Below the pieces are notes generated by a model that was not told where the DNA came from, did no database searches, and saw only the letters and a program-made list of their open reading frames with translations. DNA of 64,000 nucleotides from contig CM042157.1 of NCBI GenBank assembly GCA_023376005.1, positions 93,501,062 through 93,565,061 on the forward strand, in the 5' to 3' direction. Position 1 is the stretch's first letter, and each line of letters begins with the position of its first letter. Positions 9,576-21,545 of the stretch are shown one piece after another. Made by a program: the position numbers and the translations under genes. Source of the stretch: Doryteuthis pealeii. Taxonomy: Eukaryota > Mollusca > Cephalopoda > Myopsida > Loliginidae.

Positions 9576-9942
9576 TTCTCAAAATTATGATGAAGCCTCG
9601 TTAATACACCAAGCGAAATAATAATTGAATGAAGTTGTTTGTGTTTTATCCGCTTTTATTCCTCAATTTTTTTTTTATCACAAGATGGTTTTAACAACTA
9701 ACAAGAATTTCTACTGGAATTAGGTTGTAATGTATTCAAATCTGCCAGTTCCACTTTTTTTTCTTCTGGGATTTTCAGTGAAGCGTCGTTCACGTAAGAT
9801 GCGTTCAAAACATATGGGTCATTTGAATAACTGACCTCTGACCCCCAAAAATATGCGCGCCTTTTTTGGCATCGTTAACGATGCATATAATCAGATTTTC
9901 ACCAAAGAAAAAAAATCTTAAAAACAATTCTATGTTTGTATT

Positions 9943-10195
9943 AGAGTCGGTTTAGCTCGGTGGGTCGTCCGCCAAGCAAACACAAGGTTTCTGGTTCGAT
10001 ACCGGCCATCGTCAACTTGGCGTATGAGTAGCACAGGGATCTGGACGGTAAAGTGAGAAACTGATGGTAGGCGTGGCACTCCACCTCAGATGCGAAAACA
10101 ATCTCCTTGGTCTAGCGCTAGGGAAAAAGGGGATAGACTCCCTCGCTGTCTGGCTGATACTGACTTTAGGCCACTCCGACGACTTTACTTTATTA
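9943..10195 (+). repeat. T1 SINE
   Basis: A T1 copy with a modified head (GGTTTAGCTCGGTGGGTCGT) and intact body. The frames at 10064-10335 read through this SINE and the adjoining P repeat and are not genes. Confidence 0.8.
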
Positions 10196-10790
10196 TTTGG
10201 ATCATTCGGAATATTGTCCTCATTTTCATTGTCATATACACAAAGTTTCGGCCGATGTGCCCTCCGGCCTTCTTCTGGTGTTTCTTTTCCAGTTGGACAC
10301 ATGGCGCAATGGATATGGGTGTTGGTATAATATAGTTCTAAGCGACAATCATCTCTGGGCTGCAGGTTCAATCCCGGCCAAGGGCGATAGTGACATAGAA
10401 TACTTAACACTTGTATGCGGTCATGGTTAACGGAATGAGAATATTCTACCCCAATGGATTGAATAAAGGGTTCGGTTCGAAGTTCCGTGAAGGCTCCCGA
10501 TTCCAGAAAGAAGATTCCCAAGTTTGACAAGAAATACCTGAAGAAGGCCGGAGTGCACATTGGCTGAAACGTTGTGTAGATAACAATGAAAATGAGGACA
10601 ATTGTTCGAATGATCCAAATAATACAAATTATCAAAAAAATTTGACATGAGGTTTGATAATTTGTATTATTTGTATTATTCGGACTATTGTTCTTATCTT
10701 CTTATCTTTATTGTTATCTACATAACGTTTCGGCCGATATGCACGCCGGCCTTCTTCAGGTATGTCTTGTCGGATAGCGAATGATTATCA
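10196..10790. mobile_element. P-family repeats in alternating orientation
   Basis: Segments related to CTGAAGAAGGCCGG...GAAACGTTGT occur first on the minus strand (10196-10280), then on the plus strand (10450-10645), then on the minus strand again (10655-10790). Each carries an AATGA(A/G)GATGAGGACAAT-type outer end. This head-to-head and tail-to-tail packing also occurs at 46010-46360 and 48195-48480. Confidence 0.65.
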
Positions 10791-10791
10791 A

Positions 10792-10940
10792 GGTGTGTCA
10801 AAAAAGTATCGAGATTTGTTTGACTTTTTGCACACACCTTGTATTCTGAAAAAAATTAACGTTCCATTCATTGCTCATTTCTATCTTGGTAAATACAGCT
10901 TCAAACTTGGTACTTTTTTGACACACCTTGTATTCTGAAA
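10792..10940. mobile_element. MITE with CAAGGTGTGTCAAAAA termini
   Basis: Both ends carry CAAGGTGTGTCAAAAAAGT or its reverse complement, and the ends are immediately followed by ATTCTGAAAAA. Similar units occur at 11320-11400, 17645-17890, 18275-18340, 31951-32100 and 62017-62072. No coding region is present. The termini resemble those of Tc1/mariner-type non-autonomous elements. Confidence 0.7.
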
Positions 10941-11319
10941 AAATAATGAATGGAACTTTTTTTTTCAGAATACAATGTTTGTTTGTTTATTGATTTTAAC
11001 GGCATATCAACCCGTCCGGGTTATGTCATGCCTACCGGTTATGGTGTAATACATATCGTGTATTTATATATATACTTTTAGTAATTGGTGTTAACAATGT
11101 GTTAGCATTATTGGGAATTATGTTGTATGGTATTGATTTGTGTTTCATGTCTATATTCTATGGTATAATTTTATTTCCCTCAAAAAAAGAGAGAATATCC
11201 TCCATGTTGACATTTTCAAACGATCTTTCATATTGTTTGCTTTAAAATAACCGTTTCTGATGTGAGAAAAAAAACTACATTCCATGAATAAATGTTTAAC
11301 TGTCAAAGGTGTTTGACAT

Positions 11320-11400
11320 GTTCAGAATACAAGGTGTGTCGAAAAGTACAAAAAAATCTCGATTCTCTTTTAACACACCTTATATTCTTAAACAAATCAT
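11320..11400. mobile_element. Short MITE with GGTGTGTC termini
   Basis: Inverted ends ACAAGGTGTGTCGAAAAGT and AACACACCTTATATTCT face each other over about 30 bp. It is a compact version of the family at 10792. Confidence 0.65.
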
Positions 11401-11754
11401 TTTACTGAATTCTAAATTATCCCTTTTTATGAAAATCTATTGAAACGTCTTTCAATTTTGAAGCGGAGTCTATGTACACATTTAAAGGAATTGGATATTA
11501 ATGGACGAAATGACAAAAACAGGCATCATAATTCCAGCTTTCTGCAACGGTTTGGTGCATGGGGCGGGAACTCTAAATGTTGATTTTGCTAGAATGTCCT
11601 CGTCCGCATATGGTGGAATCTAGGTTTAGCCATGGGGATTATTTACTAAGAAAAACACAGAAATACTTTGAACGCACTGACTTGCGGTTTAAATTCACAA
11701 ATCTAAATAATCGGGATCTCCTCTATCCCCAGCATACCCATCGTTCCAGTTAAT

Positions 11755-12345
11755 TTGGTTTGGTTTGGTTTTTTACGGTATATCAACCTCAGTGGGTTAT
11801 TTAATGCCGATAAAGTTTTGAAATAAATCAATTCTTAATGGATAATACAATTTTGTTTATCAACTCATGTTTTTCTATTTAACCCATAGATGGACCCTAA
11901 CAGGTACTACCACTCCGGGTCAGAGTGGACCAGGGAGCAATGGTGGTGAAGGGGTGCTCCACATTCCCCAAACCTCCAAAACTGGAACCTCACCATCAGA
12001 TAGAGTTTAACGCCATTCCCAGATATGTAGACAATCAGTCACCGCCTTCTAGCACCCATATGATAAAAAGGGGTTGGGCTTGCCATAAGGGCAATAGGGT
12101 TGGGAAAATCATATAGGTGCTAGGGCTTGAGGTTGACCAGCCGATTGATCGGAAGGGGCCTCTCCGACCGCCGTCTAGCCAAGATAGAGCCAAAGTGGAG
12201 TATTGCGTGTCATGAACTGCTTATCCACCTGGGTTCTATCTTTAAGCATCACTGGTTGCCACCGACGGCCAACAGGTGGCCCCATTGGGGGAGTCTTACC
12301 CTTCTGCAGAGGTGCAGTCGGTGCTTTCTAACGCCCCACCGACAG
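11755..12345 (-). repeat. R1 retroposon
   Basis: A near-complete minus-strand copy. The 3' end appears on the plus strand as GGTTTGGTTTTTTACGGTAT, and the 5' end as CGCCCCACCGACAGGGCGG. The frames at 11925-12363 lie within it. Confidence 0.82.
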
Positions 12346-12444
12346 GGCGGTGTTCCAGTTTAAAAATAATTCAAGAATTAAAAGTGCATTTGGATTTATA
12401 GTTTAGCGCTTCTTTTTCTCGTGAAAGTCAAGAAAAGTTTTCGG

Positions 12445-12678
12445 TGTGACCTATTTGTCGCTATCAGCCAAACAGCGGAAGAGTATTTCATCTTTCCATT
12501 AAGCCTAGACCAAGACTTTGCTTTTTTGAGGTGGAACGGCAGAACTACCATCAGCTCCCCAATTTATCGCACAGATACAATCTGTGCTACTCATGCGCTG
12601 AGTTGGCGAGGGCCGGATAAAAACCGGAATCTAATGGTTCTTCAGTGGATGTTCTACCGACTGAGCTAAACTGGCAGA
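12445..12678 (-). repeat. T1 SINE, diverged
   Basis: On the minus strand the head reads CCAGTTTAGCTCAGTCGGTAGA, with the usual T1 body altered by several substitutions. The frame at 12421-12669 comes from it. Confidence 0.7.
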
Positions 12679-12769
12679 TTGTATTAAACAGTAATAAAAT
12701 GGTTATGTCTTGTAATTTAATATCAGTTAATTTATTTGGGGATGTATAGAAATTAAATTTTGTTGCAGT

Positions 12770-13305
12770 GTGGGGGGGGGGGTATCAAGTAAAAAAACAA
12801 TTTTGAGAAGCCCTGTTAGATAAGAGATTTCTCATAAAAATGGCAAAAAAATAGAATATACACATTAAAATGAATAATAAATTACATAAACAAAATAGCT
12901 CAGTCGGTAGAGCACTTGACTATAAATTTAACACCCCTCCCCCGGTGTGAGGGGCAGGGGGATATCAAGTAAAAAAAATTTGAGAAGCCTTCCGTTAGAT
13001 AAGAGATTTCTCATAAAAAAATGAAGAAAAAAATTAGAATATACACATTAAAATGAAATATTAAAATACACAAAGAAAATAGCTCAGTCGGTAGAGCAAG
13101 GTTCCTGGTTCTATACCGACCCTCGCCAACTCAGCGTATGAGAAGTACAGGGATCTGTGCGGTGAAGTGAGAAGCTGATGATAGGTGTGGTGCTCATACC
13201 TCGACTCAAAAACAATCTCCTTGGTCTAGCGCTAATGAAAAGGGGATACACTCCCTCGCTGTCTGGCTGATACCGACTTTAGGCCACCCCCGACGAGTTT
13301 ACTGA
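12770..13305 (+). repeat. Tandemly repeated SINE head followed by a T1 SINE
   Basis: A unit of roughly 180 bp (GTATCAAGTAAAA, then AGAAGCC..GTTAGATAAGAGATTTCTC, an A-rich stretch, then ATAGCTCAGTCGGTAGAGCA) occurs twice (about 12775-12915 and 12960-13096). It leads into a full T1 body ending at 13305. Each unit therefore carries its own A-box-like tRNA promoter element. The arrangement is preserved in the duplicated copy at 19735-20275. Confidence 0.7.
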
Positions 13306-13534
13306 CATTTTTTTTTACTTACTATAAAATTACGGGTGCAAGAAAAAACGTTAAATTGCAAAAAGACGGACCTAAAATGAGGGTTCAGTTTATCATGATG
13401 TTTACAATAGGGACTGCCAAACGTGACGTCACAGCCATGTTTTACAAAATAAGTTTAACATCTCCGATTGAAAAAAATCAGGGAATTATCCGATTTTAAT
13501 GACATTTCGGTGTTGATTTATCAATATTTGGTTT

Positions 13535-14100
13535 GGTTGTTTGGTTGGTTTACGGCATATAAACGCTCAGTGGGTCATTTAATGCTGATAAAGTTTTTGA
13601 AATAAAGTCTTTCTTAATGGATACTCATTTTTTTTTAAAAACTTATGTTTTTCTATTTAACACATAGATGGGACTACCACTCCGGTCAGAGTGGACCAAG
13701 AGCAATGGTGATGAAGGGGTGCTCCACATTCTCCAAACCTCCGAGAACAAGAACCCACATCAGATAGAGTTTACGTCATTCCCAGGACATGTAGACCCTC
13801 AGCCACCGCCTCTAGCACCCATATAAATAAAAAGGGTTTGAGCTTGCTATAAGGGCATAGGGTTGGGGCAATCATATAGGTGTTAAGACTTGACATGACG
13901 AGCCGATTGATCGGAGGGAGCTTCTCCGACCGCCCGTCTAATCCTATGTAAGGTCCAAAGTGGAGTATTTCAAGTCATGGACTGCTCAACCACCTGGGTT
14001 CTATCCTTAAGCATCGACACTAACAGGTAGCTCCATTGGGGAATTCTTACCGCTATGCAGAGGTGCAGTCGGTACATTCTAACACCCCAGACGACAGGGC
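13535..14100 (-). repeat. R1 retroposon
   Basis: A second R1 copy within the duplicated block, minus strand, more diverged than the copy at 11755. It has internal deletions around the GATCAATCGGCT region. Confidence 0.8.
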
Positions 14101-14140
14101 GGGATTTATAAATAAATGGATTTTTATAATGCATTAGTTA

Positions 14141-14400
14141 TTTTTATTTCAAAACTTTGTGAATTTTTCAGGGCCTTTAACTTTGTCACCTCCTTATTTT
14201 TAACATATTCTTAAATAAAATATGTTTTCTTACTATATGGGTTCTCAAAACATAGAGAGGGGGGGGTGATGTTGTACCCAATATGTTAGGAAATAACCAA
14301 AAAGTTACATGTTTGTTTTATTTGTAATATTGAAATTGTGAAATTACGGGAGATATTTTGGTAATTTTTGATCTTATGTCGTCACTTAGCTAAATAATTG
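14141..14400. other. No feature recognised
   Basis: AT-rich sequence just right of the duplication boundary; nothing identifiable. Confidence 0.4.
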
Positions 14401-14454
14401 GCCACTCTGATTTTATTCTAAAGAAAGAAACGACATGCTACACATAAAAATATT

Positions 14455-14927
14455 ATAAGAAAGAAAGAAAGAAAGAGAGTAGGATAAAGAGAGAAGAGAG
14501 AGAGAGAGAGAGTAGGCTACGGACCCAAAGGCCCAAAAGGCTCTAGTTTTTTTTATTTAATTTGTAATTTGATGGTGGGGAAAAAAAGCGACCAAATGAA
14601 TGCCTATAGACTCCTGAATATCATACTATTTTTCTGATGCGTAAATGTTGTTTATATTATTTCTTTATCACTCTCGTCCCCTCAGCTAAATAATGGAACC
14701 ATTCCATTTTTATATCTAAGAAAGAAAGGACATGCTACAAAAAATAGTATAAGAAAGAAAGAAATAAAAAAAGAAAGAAGAGAGTATGATAAAGAGAGAG
14801 AGAGGGGGTGGAGAACGCGAAAACAATAACGCTAATCTGTTTCAATCGTGATGAAAACAAGAAGAAAGAAAAAACGAGTGAGAGGGCGAGAGAGAGAGAG
14901 AGGAGATAGAGAGAGAGAGAGATAGAT

Positions 14928-14960
<33 letters not shown>

Positions 14961-14962
14961 TT
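14455..14962. repeat. GA/GAAA-rich purine tract
   Basis: Several imperfect GAAA and GA runs (14455-14510, 14750-14810, 14880-14962) with short unique interludes. Two of the interludes share GCTAAATAAT...TTCTAAAGAAAG-type text, suggesting internal duplication. Confidence 0.85.
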
Positions 14963-15075
14963 ATTAATTCAAGATTATTATACGTTTACATATTGAACTA
15001 TTAAGTTCTTTAAGTATCAAACGTTGTAATAATTAAATTATCATACTGTGGTATATTCACAGTCCTGCTAGGTAC
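14820..15075 (-). repeat. Family F repeat
   Basis: The reverse complement matches the F segments GAAACAGATTAGCGTTATTG and ACAACGTTTGATA-TTTA, plus the terminal CTGTGAATATACCACAG hairpin. It is interrupted by the GA microsatellite. Confidence 0.65.
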
Positions 15076-15079
15076 TGTT

Positions 15080-15660
15080 ACTACTGTTACTATAACTGTT
15101 ACGGCATTCACCCTGGGTCGGTTGAACGCGACTCCATCCAACGAATTCTACTGAGGTGAATTCATAGAAGGGGTAACAAGGAAAGGAAATTCCACAAGCG
15201 GTCCCCAAACACCACATGCATATCCCAGTCAGAGGAAGGAGAGGCCTTTGTTTGCTACAGATTTTCCACAGATGCAGTGACAAGTTACGCCAAACGCCAT
15301 CGATTCCTGACGATTGTGAAAAACACCTTTGGATTTTTGCCAGAGCCCCTTTAGGCGGGTTTTGGCCCTAATACCACTTGGGTGCCAGACCTGTCTGCCT
15401 TGGGTGACCATACCAAGAACTTAATTTCCTGACGACATGGCACTGGCATTATTAAGTTTACACGGTCCTGCCGCGATGGAGAGCGGTTAGACTTTAGAAA
15501 TAATATGTCAGTTGCCCGTTTGAGCAAAAAGCTTCCTTCCGCCATTTTAAAAGTATTGTTTTTACGTCCTGCATGGTGTCTAGCAACCCTCCACACACAG
15601 TTTGGGGTTAACGGTTTAGTCACCGATTATCGCGACTATGAAACAGGTAGTACTGGGTTA
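15080..15660. repeat. Dispersed repeat D (probable LTR-retroelement segment)
   Basis: About 550 bp matching 54330-54875 along its length, including CATTCACCCTGGGTCGGTTGA, GATTTTTGCCAGAGCCCCTTT and CTGCATGGTGTCTAGCAACC. Both strands have long open stretches (minus frames at 15068-15623; a plus frame of about 80 codons ending near 15680), so the coding strand cannot be chosen from sequence alone. It is followed directly by an LTR fragment. At 54330 the same repeat precedes a Gag-like remnant. An LTR-retrotransposon origin is an inference from those neighbours. Confidence 0.55.
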
Positions 15661-15671
15661 GATAGTAGGAG

Positions 15672-15783
15672 TTGGTAAATAAGTAATTGAGAGTTACCTT
15701 CCCTTATTTATATTACATCCCCTTTGGAGAACTCTTTAGTGAATACTAGAATTATGAACCTTCATAAATGTACCATTATTCTA
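15672..15783 (+). mobile_element. LTR fragment truncated by assembly gap
   Basis: It matches the solo LTR at 24254-24414 from its first bases (AATAAGTAATTGAGA) through GTACCATTATTCTA, then ends at the run of Ns. The 3' third of the LTR is missing only because of the gap. Confidence 0.75.
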
Positions 15784-15793
15784 NNNNNNNNNN
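15784..15793. other. Assembly gap (10 Ns)
   Basis: Ten consecutive N bases. The second copy of the 5-kb duplication starts immediately to the right. Confidence 1.
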
Positions 15794-16219
15794 AGAGAGA
15801 TCACAGGATCTGAAGCGTGTAAATTAAGGAGCTGATGGTAGGTGTGGCGCTCCACCTCAGATGCTAAAACAATCTCATTGGTCTAGCGCTATTGAAAAGG
15901 GGATAATAGACTCCCTCGCTGACTGGCTAATACGACTTTAGGCCGCCCCGTCGACTTTACTTTACTTACTTTTTATATATATATATATATAATATATATT
16001 ATATATATAATATATATAATGATTTTTCTCGATTTGTTTAGCCATACATTTAAATAGGCATTCCTGCTTAATTAGTTAATTATTAATTAATTATTTTTCA
16101 AATTAGGTACGACTCCAATTAAGCACATATTCTCCAAAGATTTTCGGCAAACAGCCATATCCAAACACATCGTGTTTTACAACTTTATCATATATATATA
16201 TATATTATATATATTATAT

Positions 16220-16269
<50 letters not shown>

Positions 16270-16337
16270 GTGTTGGCATCCTTCCGTCTACTAAAGACAA
16301 TGGCGTAGTGTCCACTTTTTTTAAATTTTTCTGCAAC

Positions 16338-16407
<70 letters not shown>

Positions 16408-19400
16408 TCTTGTATCAAAATAAATTATGATGAAGCCTCGTTAATACCAAGGCGAAATATTAATTGAATGAAGTTGTTTGTGTTTTATCCGCTTTTATTC
16501 CTCAATTTTTTTTTTATCACAAAATGGTTTTAACAACTAACAAGAACTTCTACTAGAATTAGGTTGTAATGTATTCAAATCTGCTAGTTCCACTTTTTTT
16601 TCTTCTGGGATTTTCACTGAAGCGTCGTTCACGTAAGATACGTTCAAAACATATGGGTCATTTGAATAACTCAACGATTTGCCTCTGACCCCCAAAAATA
16701 TGCGCGCCTTTTTTTGGAATCGTTAACGATGCATATAATCAGATTTTCACCAAAGAAAAAAAATCTTAAAAACAATTATATGTTTATATTAGAGTCGGTT
16801 TAGCTCGGTGGGTCGTCCGCCAAGCAAACACAAGGTTTCTGGTTCGATACCGGCCATCGTCAACTTGGCGTATGAGTAGCACAGGGATCTGGACGGTAAA
16901 GTGAGAAGCTGGTGGTGGGCCTTGCACTCCACTTCAGATACAAAAATAATCTTCTTGGTCTAGTGCTAGGGAAAAGGGGATAGACTCCTTCGCTGTCTGG
17001 CTGATACCGACTTTAGGCCACCCCGACGACTTTACTTTATTATTTTGATCATTCGGAATATTGTCCTCGTTTTCATTGTCATATACACAAAGTTTCGGCC
17101 GATGTGCACTCCGGCCTTCTTCTGGTGTTTCTTTTCCAGTTGGACAATATGGTGCAATGGATATGGGTGTTGGTATAATATAGTTCTAAGTGACAATCAT
17201 CTCTGGGCTGCATGTTCAATCCCGGCTAAGGGCGATAGTGACATAGAATACTGAACACTTGTACGCGGTCATGGTTAACGGAATGAGAACAGTCTACCTC
17301 CGTGGATTGAATAAAGGGTTCGGTTCGAAGTTCCGTGAAGGCTCCCGATTACGACGTAAAAGCTCCCGAGTCCAGAAAGAAGATTCCCAAGTTTGACAAG
17401 AAATACCTGAAAAAGGCCGGAGTGCACATTGGCTGAAACGTTGTATAGATAACAATGAAAATGAGGACAATTGTTCGAATGATCCAAATAATACAAATTA
17501 TTAAAAAAATTGACATGAGGTTTGATAATTTGTATTATTTGTATTATTCGGACTATTGTCTTATCTTTATTGTTATCTACATAACGTTTCGGTCGATATG
17601 CACACCGGCCTTCTTCAGGTATGTCTTGTCGGATACGAATGATTATTCAAGGTGTGTCAAAAAAGTATCGAGATTTGTTTGACTTTTTGACACACCTTGT
17701 ATTCTGAAAAAAATTAACGTTCCATTCATTGCTCATTTCTATGTTGGTAAACACAGCTTTAAACTCGGCACTTTTATAACACACCTTGTATTCTGAAAAA
17801 AAATTAACGTTCCATTCATTTCTCATTTCTATCTTGGTAAACACAGCTTTAAACTTTGTACTTTTTTGACACACCTTGTATTCTGAAAAAATAATGAATG
17901 GAACTTTTTTTTAGAATACAATGTTTGTTTGTTTATTGATTTTAACGGCATATAAACCCGTCTGAGGTTATGTCATGCCTAACGGTTAGGAAGTAATACA
18001 TATCGTGTATTTATATTTATACTTTTTAGTAATTGGTTTTAACAATGTGTTAGCATTATTGGGAATTATGTTGTATGGTATTGGTTTGTGTCATGTCTAT
18101 ATTCTATGGTATAATTTTATTTCCCTCAAAAAAAGAAGAGAATATCCTCCATGTTGACATTTTCAAACAGATCTTTCATATTGTTTGCTTTAAAATAACG
18201 GTTTCTGATGTGAGAAAAAAAAACTACATTCCATGAATAAATGTTTAACTGTCAAAGGTGTTTGACATGTTCAGAATACAAGGTGTGTCGAAAAGTACAA
18301 AAAATCTCGATTCTCTTTTAACACACCTTATATTATTAAACAAATCATTTTACTGAATTCTAAAATATCCCTTTTTATGAAAATCTATTGAAACGTCTTT
18401 CAATTTTGAAGCGGAGTCTATGTACACATTTAAAGGAATTGGATATTAATGGACGAAATGACAAAAACAGGCATCATAATTCCAGCTTTCTGCAACGGTT
18501 TGGTGCATGGGGCGGGGATTCTAAATGTTGATTTTGCTAGAATGTCCCTCGTCCGCATATGGTGGAATCTAGGTTTAGCCATGGGGATTATTTACTAAGA
18601 AAACACAGAAATACTTTGAACGCACTGACTTGCGGTTTAAATTCCCAAATCTAAATAATCGGGATCTCCTCTATCCCCAGCATACCCATCGTTCCAGTTA
18701 ATTTGGTTTGGTTTGGTTTGTTTTACGGTATATCAACCCCAGTGGGTTATTTAATGCCGATAAAGTTTTGAAATAAATCAATTCTTAATGGATAATACAA
18801 TTTTGTTTATCAACTCATGTTTTTCTATTTAACCCATAGATGGGACCCTAACAGGTACTACCACTCCGGGTCAGAGTGGACCAGGGAGCAATGGTGATGA
18901 AGGGGTGCTCCACATTCCCCAAACCTCCAGAACTGGAACCTCACCATCAGATAGAGTTTAACGTCATTCCCAGGACATGTAGACCCTCAGTCACCGCCTT
19001 CTAGCACATATATGATAAAAAGGGGTTGGGGCTTGCCATAAGGGCAATAGGGTTGGGAAAATCATATACGTGCTAGGGCTTGACGTGACCAGCCGATGGA
19101 TCGGAGGGGGCCTCTCCGACCGCCTGTCTAGCCCAAGATAGAGCCAAAGTGGAGTATTGCAAGTCATGAACTGCTTATCCACCTGGGTTCTATCTTTAAG
19201 CATCACTGGTTGCCACCGACGGCCAACAGGTGGCCCCATTGGGGGAGTCTTACCCTTCTGCAGAGGTGCAGTCGGTGCTTTCTAACGCCCCACCGACAGG
19301 ACGGCGTTCCAGATTTTAAAAAAATAATTCAAGAATTAAAAGTGCATTTGGATTTATAGTTTAACGCTTCTTTTTCTCGTGAAAGTCAAGAAAAGTTTTC

Positions 19401-21104
19401 GGTGTGACCTATTTGTCGCTATCAGCCAAACAGCGGAAGAGTATTTCATCTTTCCATTAAGCCTAGACCAAGGACTTTGCTTTTTTGAGGTGGAACGGCA
19501 GAACTACCATCAGCTCCCCAATTTATCGCACAGATACAATCTGTGCTACTCATGCGCTGAGTTGGCGAGGGCCGGTATAAAAACACGGAATCTAATGGTT
19601 CTTCAGTGGATGTTCTACCGACTGAGCTAAACTGGCAGATTGTATTAAACAGTAATAAAATGGTTATGTCTTGTAATTTGATATTCAGTTAATTTATTTG
19701 GGGATGTATAGAAATTAAATTTTGTTGCAGTGTGTGTGTGGGGGGGGGTATCAAGTAAAAAAAACAATTTTGAGAAGCCCTGTTAGATAAGAGATTTCTC
19801 ATAAAAATGGCAAAAAAATAGAATATACACATTAAAATGAATAATAAATTACATAAACAAAATAGCTCAGTCGGTAGAGCACTTGACTATAAATTTAACA
19901 CCCCTCCCCCGGTGTGAGGGGGCAGGGGGATATCAAGTAAAAAAAATTTGAGAAGCCTTCCGTTAGATAAGAGATTTCTCATAAAAATGAAGAAAAAAAA
20001 TTAGAATATACACATTAAAATGAATATTAAAATACACAAAGAAAATAGCTCAGTCGGTAGAGCAAGGTTCCTGGTTCTATACCGACCCTCGCCAACTCAG
20101 CGTATGAGAAGTACAGGGATCTGTGCGGTGAAGTGAGAAGCTGGTGATAGGTGTGGCGCTCCACCTCCGACTCAAAAACAATCTGCTTGGTCTAGCGCTA
20201 ATGAAAAGGGGATACACTCCCTCGCTGTCTGGCTGATACCGACTTTAGGCCACCCCCGACGAGTTTACTGACATTTTTTTTACTTACTGTAAAATTACGG
20301 GTGCAAGAAAAAACGTTCATAGCAAAAAGACGGACCTAAAATGAGGGTTCAGTTTATCATGATGTTTACAATAGAGACTGCCAAACGTGACGTCACAGCC
20401 ATGTTTTACAAAATAAGTTTAACATCTCCGATTGAAAAAAAAATCAGGGAATTATCCGATTTTAATGACATTTTCGGTGTTGATTTATCAATAATTTGGT
20501 TTGGTTTGGTTTGGTTTGGTTTGGTTTACGGCATATCAACGTCAGTGGGTCATTTAATGCTGATAAAGTTTTGAAATAAAGTCTTTCTTAATGGATACTC
20601 ATTTTTTTTATAAAACTTATGTTTTTCTATTTAACACATAGATGGGACTACCACTCTGGGTCAAAGTGGACCAGGGAGCAATGGTGATGAAGGGGTGCTG
20701 CACATTCTACAAACCTCCAGAACAAGAACCTCACCATCAGATAGAGTTTAACGTCATTCCCAGGACATGTAGACCCCAGTCACCGCCTTCTAGCACCCAT
20801 ATAATAAAAAGGGTTGAGGCTTGCTATAAGGGCAATAGGGTTGGGGCAATCATATAGGTGTTAAGACTTGACATGACGAGCCGATTGATCGGAGGAGCAT
20901 TTCCAGCCGCCCGTCTAGTCCAAAGTGGAGTATTTCAAGTCATGGACTGCTCAACCACCTGGGTTCTATCCTTAAGCATCGACACTAACAGGAGGCACCA
21001 TTGGGGAATTCTTACCGCTATGCAGAGGCGCAGTCGGTGCATTCTAACACCCCAGACGACAGGGCGGGATTTATAAATGAATGGATTTTATAATACATTA
21101 GTTA
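15794..21104 (+). repeat. Direct segmental duplication, copy 2
   Basis: It mirrors 9015-14140. It contains a truncated T1 SINE (15794-15970), hammerhead-repeat tail (16020-16190), TA/TG microsatellites (16193-16266, 16340-16404), T1 (16791-17042), P repeats (17043-17640) and GGTGTGTC MITEs (17645-17890, 18275-18340). These are followed by R1 (18705-19305, minus), T1 (19400-19640, minus), tandem SINE heads plus T1 (19735-20275) and R1 (20495-21070, minus). Relative to copy 1, one MITE is expanded by about 90 bp (17700-17890) and microsatellite lengths differ. All open frames in this block are repeat-derived. Confidence 0.92.
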
Positions 21105-21106
21105 AT

Positions 21107-21197
21107 AGCTGAGACAAAGTGTCTAACTCTCCCGACTCATCAGATGCGAATGATTCGCATCTGATGAGTCGGGAGAGTTAGACACTTTGTCTCAGCT
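21107..21197. repeat. Perfect 45-bp-arm palindrome
   Basis: The left arm 21107-21151 and right arm 21153-21197 are exact reverse complements separated by one base. The arms contain AGACAAAGTGTCTAACTCTC. The right arm continues into CCTGAAATAGACTATAACGC, which also occurs at 8895. It begins two bases after the right edge of the duplicated block. Confidence 0.95.
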
Positions 21198-21369
21198 CCC
21201 TGAAATAGACTATAACGCTAAATCTCTAAGTCTTTTGTTATTTCTTTACTTATATATTTGCTCTGTGACTCTAACATTAAGAGCACACATTGAGCTCTCC
21301 AACTGCGACAGGTTTTTTAAATAAAACTCTTGTGTCGTAAGGAAGATTTTCTTCTCTGGACTTTTGGAT

Positions 21370-21400
<31 letters not shown>

Positions 21401-21416
21401 ATATATATATATATAC
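21198..21416. repeat. Element body adjoining the palindrome, with TA runs
   Basis: Shares CTCTGTGACT...AAGAGCACACATT and TGTCGTAAGGAA with the reverse complement of 8734-8850. TA runs at 21371-21416 terminate it. Confidence 0.55.
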
Positions 21417-21545
21417 TAGCAAATATATGCACCCTCCGGGTGCAAGTATTTAAGTTTTAATGTAATGAAATATCGTATTAAATTAGAAACGCTAATGAAA
21501 CTAAATAAGAATGCAGATAAAAAGATTTGAAACAGAGGGGGATAG
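21417..21545 (+). repeat. Dispersed repeat E
   Basis: Starts with ACTAGCAAATATATGCACCC and a short CACCCTCCGGGTG hairpin, then TTAAGTTTTAATGTAAT and AATGAAACTAAATAAGAA. The reverse complement of the same blocks is found at 39290-39480. Confidence 0.6.

Larger units (their letters stand above)
9015..14140 (+). repeat. Direct segmental duplication, copy 1
   Basis: About 5.1 kb is repeated in the same order and orientation at 15794-21104. Matching landmarks include the T1 SINEs at 9943/16791, the P repeats at 10195/17040, the MITEs at 10792/17645, the R1 copies at 11755/18705 and 13535/20495, and the tandem SINE heads at 12770/19730. The offset drifts from about 6790 to about 6960 through small indels. 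Besides the repeats, the block includes unique-looking sequence (for example 11400-11750, matching 18355-18700), so this is one duplicated block and not merely shared repeats. Confidence 0.92.

Noticed and set aside
10012..10635. Longest open frame in the window (207 codons, minus)
   Set aside because: It runs through a T1 SINE and P repeats; the corresponding segment in the duplicated copy (16860-17480) is interrupted, so it is not under coding constraint.
15351..15623. 90-codon minus frame in repeat D as a host gene
   Set aside because: The segment is duplicated in degraded form at 54330-54875 and is open on both strands; it looks like retroelement sequence.
21131..21175. CTGATGAG in the 21107 palindrome as a hammerhead core
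   Set aside because: No GAAA follows a stem II, and the sequence is explained as the arm of the palindrome.
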